A DNA stretch of 5,070 nt from Thermoplasmata archaeon (GTDB lineage Archaea; Thermoplasmatota; Thermoplasmata; Thermoplasmatales; Thermoplasmataceae): NCBI GenBank assembly GCA_021845325.1, contig JAKBRR010000163.1:1-5070 (forward strand), in the 5' to 3' direction. Positions 1-5,013 of this stretch are shown here, one piece after another (positions within the stretch are counted from its first letter, which is position 1; each line of letters starts with the position of its first letter). The notes beneath the pieces are model-generated. The model was given only the letters and a program-made list of their open reading frames with translations. It made no database searches and was not told where the DNA came from. Position numbers and translations under genes: made by a program.

Positions 1-183
1 TCCATACGAAGAAATCTGAGGATCTCAAGGAAGAGATCACTTGTGGAATATCCATATGCGATCATGAAAAGACTATTTCATTTTTCACATGTCATGGTTA
101 CAACATTAAGAAGAGTGAGGGTGAAGTTCATGTTTGCATGTTTTGCTTACAATGTACATGCATTGAAGATCATTAATGGATAG
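1..183 (+). pseudogene. C-terminal end of an IS4/IS5-type DDE transposase (5' end outside window)
   Basis: Frame 1 is open from base 1 to the TAG at 181-183, giving 60 residues. It contains RSLVEYPYAIMKR followed by HFSHVMVTTLRRVRVKF and a closing FACFAYNVHALK. This is the typical end of DDE transposases of the IS4/IS5 group: the glutamate (residue 16) in the VE-[YH]-P motif is the third catalytic acid, with R three residues before it and K seven after it, matching the R-x3-E-x6-K part of the YREK signature. The usual tyrosine three residues before that R is a serine here. The protein would cut and join DNA at the ends of its element. Because the start is outside the window I cannot tell an intact gene from a fragment; the pseudogene/partial label means partial only. 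The family-level call is good, the exact IS family is uncertain. Confidence 0.72.
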
Positions 184-194
184 CGTGAGCTATC
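179..194 (+). other. Perfect hairpin with GUGA tetraloop overlapping the transposase stop codon
   Basis: GATAGC (179-184), loop GTGA (185-188) and GCTATC (189-194) form a perfect 6-bp stem with a GNRA-class tetraloop in RNA. The stop codon TAG (181-183) lies within the left arm. It is followed at 198-205 by the 8-base palindrome CTTATAAG. There is no T-tract directly after it, so it is not a bacterial-type terminator. It could stabilise the mRNA 3' end or belong to the terminal structure of the insertion sequence. The structure is seen in the sequence; its role is unknown. Confidence 0.5.
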
Positions 195-404
195 AATCTT
201 ATAAGAAATTTCAGGAGAAATAGTGATAAAAAGGGATAATTAAGGGATTAAACAGTCAAAAATAGGTTGATCTTCAGCGGTAATCAGGAAGTTATTCAAG
301 AAATTTACAGAATGTGGTAGAAAATAGAAAACCTCTAGATAACTTATTAATTATAATTATGAGTATTAGTCTGACATGTGGAACGTCTTGTATAAATACC
401 ATTA
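195..404. other. Non-coding stretch between IS end and operon promoter
   Basis: All frames are closed by frequent stops and no recognisable RNA gene is seen. The stretch is AT-rich, and the right end of the IS4/IS5-type element must lie in it. I could not find its terminal inverted repeat because the partner end is outside the window. The last part holds an alternative TATA-like sequence, TATAAATA (391-398), which would place transcription start near 418-421. Confidence 0.5.
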
Positions 405-413
405 TTTTTATAT
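405..413 (+). promoter_or_regulatory. Archaeal TATA box of the glycan operon, leaderless spacing
   Basis: TTTTTATAT at 405-413 matches the archaeal TTTATATA-type box. Its centre lies about 26 bases before the ATG at 435, the normal TATA-to-start distance, so the mRNA would begin at or next to the A of that ATG (leaderless). This is the main reason for choosing 435 over the TTG at 417, which almost touches the box and would lie upstream of the transcription start. A second box, TATAAATA at 391-398, would instead give a leader of about 15 bases. Confidence 0.55.
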
Positions 414-434
414 GAGTTGGAAATAACAAATTCG

Positions 435-1751
435 ATGTTTACATCTAATCTAAGTATACTGGGTGGCGGCTGGGCAGGATTACTTGTTGCCCAGAAGGCA
501 ATTAATAACAATATCCGCGACATATCTATTGTTGAAGCCAGTAATAATAAGGAAAATGGAGGATTGCTTAAATCAGAACTTATTAAGGGGTTTACTGTAG
601 ACTGTGGTGGGCCACATCTGCTTTTCAGCAGGAATAAACAAATTGTAAATGAAATTCTTGGTATTCTTAAAACAAACTATCTTCAAAAAGAAAGGAACAA
701 TTATGTTTATTATAATAACCAATATATTCCTTATCCCTTTGAAAACGGGATTTATAAATTACCACCTGACGCAAGAGCTAAATTTATAAATGGGATCATA
801 GATCGTATGATTTTCATGGCCAAAAATCAGGATTGGAGGCCAAAAACTTTCTTGGAATGGATAACAGGCTTTTTCGGTGATTATATGGCTGATGAATATC
901 TCATACCCTATAATAATAAAATATGGAAGAGGCCATTGGATAAGTTGGCAGCAGATTGGGTGTTTACTCCGGGACGAATGCCTTTTCCTGTACTGGAAGA
1001 TATGGTAAAGGCAGCCGCTGGTATCTCTAATGTTGGCTACAAAGAACAAGCATATTTTTTTTATCCAATACATGGAGGTATTTATTCGCTCTACAGGGCT
1101 CTGTATGATTCTATAATTGAAAGAGGAGTGAATTATGTTAGTGATGAGACAGTAACTGATGTTGAAATAAAAAACAATGGTATATTCCATATTAATGGTA
1201 AGATAACAGCCAAAAAACTAATAAGTACTATACCAATGCCTGAACTATTATTATCAATTGATAGAAACACTTACGAAAATTTGTCTAGTAAATTTGATTA
1301 TAATAGTGTAGTTGTAGTTGCAGTGGGAATTAATAAAAGCACTCCTAATCAGACAACGGTATATGTTCCTGATGAAGGTATAATATTTCACAGATATACT
1401 TGGATGAGTTCTATGGCTCCTCCAAAAGATGGGAAAAAAAGCAATCTTATTGCCGAAGTGACTATCCCGAAGGGTGAAATTTATAATGAGGATAGGTTAA
1501 TAAAAGAGGTTGTAGATGGATTATTAAAAATAGGGGTTATCGAAGAAGAAGGCCAAATTTTATTTACAAAAGCATGGTTCAATAAATATGGTTATCCTAT
1601 ATATGATTTGACTCATAATGACACGAGGAACGAGGCTATAGACATCTTGGATAATATTGGAATTAAAACTGTCGGAAGATGGGGTTCTTGGCATTATTGG
1701 AATACAGATATGGTATATAAGGCCGTTATGGATCTTGCTTTGGTTTGGTGA
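435..1751 (+). CDS. UDP-galactopyranose-mutase-like FAD-dependent oxidoreductase
   Basis: Predicted 438-residue cytoplasmic flavoprotein of the UDP-galactopyranose mutase / protoporphyrinogen-oxidase-like amine oxidoreductase superfamily. The N-terminus is a Rossmann dinucleotide site: LGGGWAG (G10, G12, G15) and an acidic residue ending beta-2 (VEAS, E34), which binds the FAD ribose. Next come GG (42-43), the DCGGPH motif (56-61) typical of this superfamily, and IPYNNKIW (157-164), corresponding to the P-x-N-x-K-x-W stretch of mutase-like enzymes. PIHGG (211-215) and a C-terminal GRWGSWHYWNTD (414-425), the GR-x-G-x(3)-Y-x-N-x-D FAD/substrate segment, follow. There is no signal peptide or membrane helix. 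In known relatives reduced FAD attacks the anomeric carbon to interconvert pyranose and furanose UDP-sugars. The true substrate here is not shown by the sequence. The start was set at ATG 435 because a TATA box is spaced for a leaderless transcript; TTG 417 would add six residues. The stop overlaps the glycosyltransferase start, so the enzyme belongs to a surface-glycan operon. Confidence 0.8.
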   Translation: MFTSNLSILGGGWAGLLVAQKAINNNIRDISIVEASNNKENGGLLKSELIKGFTVDCGGPHLLFSRNKQIVNEILGILKTNYLQKERNNYVYYNNQYIPYPFENGIYKLPPDARAKFINGIIDRMIFMAKNQDWRPKTFLEWITGFFGDYMADEYLIPYNNKIWKRPLDKLAADWVFTPGRMPFPVLEDMVKAAAGISNVGYKEQAYFFYPIHGGIYSLYRALYDSIIERGVNYVSDETVTDVEIKNNGIFHINGKITAKKLISTIPMPELLLSIDRNTYENLSSKFDYNSVVVVAVGINKSTPNQTTVYVPDEGIIFHRYTWMSSMAPPKDGKKSNLIAEVTIPKGEIYNEDRLIKEVVDGLLKIGVIEEEGQILFTKAWFNKYGYPIYDLTHNDTRNEAIDILDNIGIKTVGRWGSWHYWNTDMVYKAVMDLALVW

Positions 1752-2893
1752 AATTAGTGGAGTCTCTAAAAATCAATTATTTGCTACCGGTTGCAGGAAG
1801 AACTGGAGGAACGAGGGTGTTGCTTAACTTTATGAATTCACTGTCAAGCATGGGACATGAGGTAACTATGACAACGCTATATTACAATAGGTGGTTTCCA
1901 CTTTCAGCTGATGTTAAAGTTATCTCTAAAAAGACATATTTCGACGCTGGTTATTTTTTTAAAATGTCTAATTTAAGCAAAAAAAAGATTTCAGTAAGTA
2001 TATCTATGTTGAATAAGTTAAATAAAATGTCTCCTAAAACAGATATTAATATTGCAACGATTGCCCAAACTGCTTATTTGAGTAGCTGGAAAACTATAGA
2101 AGGAGCTGCAACTCTCCATCATATGCAGCATTTTGAGAGCATCCTATTTGATGATCCCATAATAAAAAAATTTATTAGCGACACCTATTTTCTGCCAATA
2201 TATAGAGTTGCGAATTCAAGATGGCTATGTAATAAACTCTATGACTTTACTGGTCAAAAGTATCCCATCGTCTATCCGGCCATAGAGCATGATATATTTT
2301 ATAAACGAGAGGATGGAATTTTTTCCACAACAGAAAAAATAGTAAATATTGTTGCTCTTGGAAAAGGAGGATGGAAGAGCGCAATTGGAATATATAACGC
2401 AGTAAATAAGGTTCGTTCAATGGAAAAAGATAAAAAAATTATACTACATTTTTTCGGTCATAAACCCATTGCAGGTATTCAGTTCGATGGTCAATATACA
2501 ATTTTTCATAAAGACCTCAGTGATAATGACCTTGCATTATTATATTCAAGTTCAGATATACAGGTCACATTCTCTAAAGCTGAAAGTTTCCCTTTACCCC
2601 CTCTTGAAGCTATGGCATGTGGTGCGGCTGTTATAACTACACCATATGGAACAGAAGATTATACTGTAGACAGGGATAATGCGCTTATTGTGGAACCAGA
2701 CAATATAGATATGCTAGCAAACAAGATAAAGACCCTCATTGAAGATAAAGATTTAATGAAAAGATTGAAAGATAATGGCATTAAAACCGCCGATAAATTT
2801 AATTATAGCATCCAAGCAAAAATCTATGAGAAAGAGATCCTGAATGCATTAGAAGTAAATACTTCGACGAATTTGAATTCAAAAATCATATGA
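1748..2893 (+). CDS. GT4-type (GT-B fold) glycosyltransferase
   Basis: Predicted 381-residue retaining glycosyltransferase of the GT4 group, transferring a sugar from a nucleotide-sugar donor to a glycan acceptor at the cytoplasmic side. The N-terminal half has the GT-B start YLLPVAGRTGGTRVLLN (residues 11-27) with a glycine-rich loop (G20, G21), and GHEV at the next strand. The HHMQHFE segment and VANSRWL (154-160) precede the interdomain YPAIEHDIF. The C-terminal domain opens with ALGKGGWKSA (G205-K210 region, sugar-nucleotide phosphate loop) and contains E279-SFPLPPL-E287, the E-x7-E donor-binding motif, followed by EAMACGAAVITT. Length is normal for the family and there are no membrane helices. 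The chosen start is GTG 1748, which gives a 4-base GTGA overlap with the upstream stop; TTG 1745 and GTG 1757 are alternatives. Donor and acceptor are unknown. The tight coupling to the mutase-like gene suggests both act on the same glycan. Confidence 0.85.
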   Translation: MKLVESLKINYLLPVAGRTGGTRVLLNFMNSLSSMGHEVTMTTLYYNRWFPLSADVKVISKKTYFDAGYFFKMSNLSKKKISVSISMLNKLNKMSPKTDINIATIAQTAYLSSWKTIEGAATLHHMQHFESILFDDPIIKKFISDTYFLPIYRVANSRWLCNKLYDFTGQKYPIVYPAIEHDIFYKREDGIFSTTEKIVNIVALGKGGWKSAIGIYNAVNKVRSMEKDKKIILHFFGHKPIAGIQFDGQYTIFHKDLSDNDLALLYSSSDIQVTFSKAESFPLPPLEAMACGAAVITTPYGTEDYTVDRDNALIVEPDNIDMLANKIKTLIEDKDLMKRLKDNGIKTADKFNYSIQAKIYEKEILNALEVNTSTNLNSKII

Positions 2894-2937
2894 AAATATT
2901 AGTGCTTAATTGTGTATTTACTGATAGTATTTCTAGG
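2890..2937 (+). pseudogene. Start of a third operon gene (probable GT-B glycosyltransferase), cut by an IS nest
   Basis: An ATG at 2890 overlaps the upstream stop in ATGA, the same junction type as the previous gene pair. It reads MKILVLNCVF then TDSIS before entering sequence that is antisense to the end of an IS630-type transposase; the formal frame ends at TGA 3049-3051. MKILVL is a typical first beta strand of GT-B glycosyltransferases. The real gene portion ends somewhere between codon 10 (about 2920) and codon 16 (2937). The protein could not be functional from this piece. A possible continuation is seen at 5014-5070. The function assignment rests on about ten residues plus context and is weak; the fact of truncation is well supported. 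Confidence 0.6.
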
Positions 2938-2947
2938 TTGAGAACCT
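2935..2947. repeat. Short inverted repeat near the outer end of IS630 copy A
   Basis: AGGTT (2935-2939), GAG, AACCT (2943-2947) is a perfect 5-bp inverted repeat, next to a TA dinucleotide at 2934-2935. It lies just beyond the last recognisable transposase codons of copy A, where the terminal repeat of an IS630-type element is expected; these elements target and duplicate TA. The partner end is missing, so it cannot be confirmed as a terminal repeat. Confidence 0.3.
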
Positions 2948-3388
2948 TTTACCTTCCTCTCCTTCCAGATGAACGGTTTTGCTTTTCAGTTGTGTTCATG
3001 TACAAATGCAGTTATTGTCTCAGAGAGTGCATCGGTACTCCTGCAGATTGAGCCCCTTAACGTTTTCCTTGAAAGTATGGAAAAGAATACCTCCACCATG
3101 TTCAACCAGCTTGCAAATGTTGGAGGGTAATGGAGTTTCATACTGGGATGTAAGGATAGCCACTCATCACTTCTCTTATGCGTGCAGTAGTTGTCAAGTA
3201 TTCCGAGTATCTCCTTTACTTTCTGATTCTTCGAGTTCATTTCTGGCAGATCAAGGAAAAGTTCATCCATTAACTTGGGAAATCATGAATCTTCTTTCTC
3301 TTTGTTGTCTTTGAATTTACTTTTTCAATCTTGACATTAAGTACAACAAAGTGATTCAACGTTCCATTTCTCAAGTATGTTGACTTTA
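2940..3388 (-). pseudogene. IS630-family transposase, C-terminal half, frameshifted and with a nonsense codon (copy A)
   Basis: Read on the minus strand, frame one gives STYLRNGTLNHFVVLNV and on to KKIHDFP (about 3383-3276). A shift of -1 then continues as KLMDELFLDL to FVHEHN, ending at TGA (2988-2986). Beyond that stop the same frame reads KAKPFIWKERKVKGS, the normal ending of this family (compare the common KPFVW tail), so the stop is a nonsense mutation. Seen motifs: ILDNYCTHK with the second catalytic Asp (3195-3193) and SWLNMVEVFF with the catalytic Glu (3093-3091), 34 residues apart, the IS630 DD34E spacing. The N-terminal helix-turn-helix and the first catalytic Asp are absent. It is therefore non-functional. 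It belongs to a different branch from copy B, which carries WDN and LNQDEYVW at the equivalent positions. The upstream limit, where it meets the IS3 remnant, is uncertain by about 30 bases. Confidence 0.8.
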
Positions 3389-3425
3389 ATCTTCTCGCAA
3401 TCTTTTCGCTGGCTGTCTTATTCTA
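3389..3425 (-). pseudogene. Downstream piece of IS3-type orfB, separated by IS630 copy B
   Basis: On the minus strand this stretch reads RIRQPAKRLRED after joining to the piece at 4557-4639 across the shared TA, then meets a TAA (3388-3386). The pattern ending a helix-turn-helix with STIYYR and followed by a basic P-x-K-R-x-R-E-D stretch is typical of the N-terminus of IS3-family orfB. The catalytic integrase domain that should follow is missing; IS630 copy A sequence follows instead. A reading as IS630 copy A coding cannot be fully excluded for the last few codons. Confidence 0.5.
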
Positions 3426-3432
3426 CTTTACT

Positions 3433-4473
3433 CTAATTCTTTCCCATAACTGGTCGTAACAGAAGATTCGAACTCTTAACTATTCTTTTCACTTTTTCAG
3501 GATCACTTTTCAGATTCTTCATTGTGAGAGTAACCTTACTCTTCAGATCATTCAGGTTAGTAGGACAAAAATTTGGAATTTCCTGATATTTCAGGGCATT
3601 CCACACATATTCATCCTGGTTGAGTTTAGGAGAATATGCAGGAATTCTCCTTGTAATCAACCAGTCATTGTGTGTTTCCAGAAAATCCTTCACGTTCCTG
3701 CCTCTGTGTATTGTTATATTATCCCAGAACATGTAAAGGAATCCATGTATTTCTGAAAAAAGCTGATCAAGGAATCTGATTATATCATTACTATCCATAC
3801 TTCCTTCTTTAATCATGAAATATAAATTTCCGTCAGGTGTTACAGCTGATGTTATTGATATACGATCCCTGTTCTCCTTCGTCTTGATTCTTGGCCTCCT
3901 ACCCTTCTGAGACCATGTCTTCCTCACATTGGGCCTGCTCTGCACACCCGATTCATCCTGGAACAGGATAGTTGCATTCTTCTCATCTGCCTCTTTCACA
4001 TATTCTGGGTAATTCTTTTCAAGCCACTCCTTCACGTATTCAGTATTCTTCTCCATGGCCACTGCAACCGGAATCTGTGCTGAATAACCGAGATTTTTCA
4101 AAACACGCCAGATATGTGTTGTGTTGTACTCAACATCAAATTCCTTCTCTATGACTTCAGATATTCTCTTCAGTGTCCACAGATCAGTATCATATCCATA
4201 TGATCTGGGACCACTGTCAATTATTTTCTTCAGCTTCTCCTTCTGAACCTTTGTCAGTTTACTTCTTGAACCTGGCTGCTTCCTGTCATGCCAGTCTCCA
4301 TTCTGTTCCAGTTTGATCGACCAGTTGTATACTGTCCTGCGGTTCACACCAAGTTTCCTTGATATGACAGATTTCTTCATGCCTTTCTTAAGCATTTCAA
4401 ACCCCTGTTTCCTTTTCCATTCCCTGACTTCTGATTTATCACTGGACCCGTGTTTTATCATTCCAGTAGCCAT
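3433..4473 (-). CDS. IS630-family DDE transposase (copy B), apparently complete
   Basis: Predicted 346-residue transposase catalysing cut-and-paste movement at TA sites. Residues about 20-55 form a helix-turn-helix (KGMKKSVISRKLGVNRRTVYNW), followed by a second winged-helix-like part around 74-130 (LTKVQKEKL; THIWRVLKNLGY). The catalytic core is complete: FQDESG (D173), FWDNITIHRG (D251) and YSPKLNQDEYVWNALK (E288), the usual Tc1/IS630 D-D-E arrangement. The last motif has QD where PI or PA is usual. The frame is open up to a TTG at 4521, but that lies upstream of promoter-like sequence; ATG 4473 gives the normal MATGMIKHG start and ATG 4482 is the alternative. TAG stop at 3435-3433 is within a few bases of the element edge. 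No internal damage is visible, so the protein may be active. Confidence 0.87.
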   Translation of the reverse strand: MATGMIKHGSSDKSEVREWKRKQGFEMLKKGMKKSVISRKLGVNRRTVYNWSIKLEQNGDWHDRKQPGSRSKLTKVQKEKLKKIIDSGPRSYGYDTDLWTLKRISEVIEKEFDVEYNTTHIWRVLKNLGYSAQIPVAVAMEKNTEYVKEWLEKNYPEYVKEADEKNATILFQDESGVQSRPNVRKTWSQKGRRPRIKTKENRDRISITSAVTPDGNLYFMIKEGSMDSNDIIRFLDQLFSEIHGFLYMFWDNITIHRGRNVKDFLETHNDWLITRRIPAYSPKLNQDEYVWNALKYQEIPNFCPTNLNDLKSKVTLTMKNLKSDPEKVKRIVKSSNLLLRPVMGKN

Positions 4474-4491
4474 AATTATCATGTGAAAACA

Positions 4492-4512
4492 TACTATAAG
4501 AATATTATTATA
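4492..4512 (-). promoter_or_regulatory. TATA-like promoter of IS630 copy B
   Basis: Reading the minus strand, TATAATAA (about 4512-4505) and TTATAGTA (4499-4492) are two TATA-like boxes. The first is centred about 26 bases from ATG 4482 and the second about 23 bases from ATG 4473, so either could drive a leaderless or nearly leaderless transcript. No ribosome binding site precedes either ATG, which fits. This is inference from spacing only. Confidence 0.35.
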
Positions 4513-4556
4513 GAATATCAATCATTATAGGTATTAATTAATCCAAAGAGCAGTAG

Positions 4557-4639
4557 TATAGTATATTGTTGACCTCGGAATATCCATTGCCCTAGATATA
4601 CGTGATACAGTCATCTCTTCTGAGACTTTCAACAGTCAT
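4557..4639 (-). pseudogene. 5' part of IS3-type orfB, frameshifted and then cut by IS630 copy B
   Basis: An ATG at 4639, preceded on the minus strand by GGAGG eight bases upstream, starts MTVE. One frame over, the sequence continues as KVSEEMTVSRISRAMDIPRS and STIYY, a helix-turn-helix ending typical of IS3-family orfB. A one-base indel in the A-run at 4627-4629 joins the two, giving MTVE-(K)-VSEEMTVSR. The frame continues across the IS630 copy B insertion into 3425-3389. The DDE integrase core is absent, so this is a relic. Confidence 0.62.
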
Positions 4640-4641
4640 CC

Positions 4642-4914
4642 TTATTTCCTCCCCTGTCGACTTTTTTTTAAGGCATCTATTACAAGTGCCTGATCACCAA
4701 CCAGTCTCTTGAGATCATCTATCTCCTTCTGGTATGTATTTCCCTTTGATGATTCACCAAGTGCCTTGCTTCCACCATCAATGAACTTCTCCTTCCATCT
4801 GTTAAGCTGTGCAACAGATATTCCGTGTCTCCTGCACAGCTCAGCAATGTTTGTTGCTGAAAGTGATTCAATCACTCTCTCTATCTTCTGCTCAACAGTG
4901 TATTTATCTGCCAT
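4642..4914 (-). CDS. IS3-type orfA, helix-turn-helix DNA-binding transposase subunit
   Basis: Predicted 90-residue protein. Residues 5-45 (KYTVEQKIERVIES; IAELCRRHGISVAQLNRWK) form the HTH_Tnp_1-type helix-turn-helix of IS3 orfA that recognises the element ends. Residues 62-84 (KEIDDLKRLVGDQALVIDALKK) look like the coiled-coil dimerisation segment that normally follows. In IS3 elements orfA is translated alone or fused to orfB by -1 frameshifting; the required slippery A-run is present at its 3' end. The gene itself is intact in length, but its orfB partner is broken, so it cannot support transposition. It could still bind ends of related copies. It ends with TAA at 4644-4642, next to the orfB start. 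Confidence 0.75.
   Translation of the reverse strand: MADKYTVEQKIERVIESLSATNIAELCRRHGISVAQLNRWKEKFIDGGSKALGESSKGNTYQKEIDDLKRLVGDQALVIDALKKSRQGRK
4671..4679 (-). promoter_or_regulatory. A8G slippery site for -1 frameshifting between orfA and orfB
   Basis: On the minus strand eight A followed by G lie near the end of orfA (codons TTA AAA AAA AGT). Slippage by -1 on A-AAA-AAG-type sequence leaves the orfA frame and reads KKKSTGEEIRMTVE, through the ATG of orfB, exactly as in IS3-family elements. Known for the family; activity here is inference. Confidence 0.55.
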
Positions 4915-4976
4915 GTCAGATCATTCTATCTCCTGGAGTGCACATGAGGTTCGTAAAACCCCCTCTGGACTCCCCC

Positions 4977-4984
4977 TTATATAC
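4977..4984 (-). promoter_or_regulatory. TATA box and BRE-like element upstream of IS3-type orfA
   Basis: The minus strand reads TTAAAGGTATATAAGG, a purine-rich BRE-like stretch followed by TATATAAG. Transcription would start near 4954, leaving a leader of about 40 bases before ATG 4914. That leader contains GGAGAT about 17 bases upstream of the ATG, further than normal for a ribosome binding site. Confidence 0.5.
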
Positions 4985-5013
4985 CTTTAACAGTATATTA
5001 TCTCTATTATAAG

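Larger units (their letters stand above)
3424..4558 (-). mobile_element. Full-length IS630-family element (copy B) inserted at TA
   Basis: Both ends lie next to TA dinucleotides (3424-3425 and 4557-4558), the target duplicated by IS630/Tc1-type elements. Between them lie about 1.13 kb with one transposase gene, a normal size for the family. Inward ends read CTTTACTCTAATTC (left) and CTACTGCTCTTTGG (right, minus strand). They share only CT followed by CTCT at slightly different spacing, so the terminal repeats are weak and the edge could be off by a few bases. Support for the edges is functional: deleting the element and one TA joins the two IS3 orfB pieces in frame. Confidence 0.7.
2921..5013 (-). 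mobile_element. Nest of three insertion-sequence elements breaking the operon
   Basis: This block is made of transposase sequence, all coded on the minus strand. From right to left it holds an IS3-type element (orfA and a broken orfB start), a full-length IS630-type element inside it, and the C-terminal half of a second, unrelated IS630-type transposase. The outer boundaries are inferred. The left edge is between the TA at 2919-2920 and the TA at 2934-2935. The right edge is no further than about 5013 if the final open frame belongs to the interrupted operon gene. Internal rearrangement must have occurred, because the first half of IS630 copy A and most of the IS3 orfB are missing. Confidence 0.7.

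Noticed and set aside
417..434. TTG start for the mutase-like protein
   Set aside because: It lies right beside the TATA box and upstream of the expected transcript start; ATG 435 fits the spacing and still includes the whole Rossmann fold.
759..1190. 143-codon open frame on the minus strand
   Set aside because: It is antisense to the mutase-like gene, whose motifs are clear. Its translation shows no recognisable family and no promoter.
2979..3314. 111-codon open frame on the plus strand
   Set aside because: It is antisense to the IS630 copy A remnant, which carries recognisable catalytic motifs on the other strand.
4474..4521. 16-codon N-terminal extension of the copy B transposase from TTG 4521
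   Set aside because: It covers promoter-like AT-rich sequence and adds hydrophobic residues not expected ahead of the helix-turn-helix.
4709..5012. Plus-strand open frames at the right end
   Set aside because: They are the shadow of the IS3-type orfA and its leader, with no domain features.
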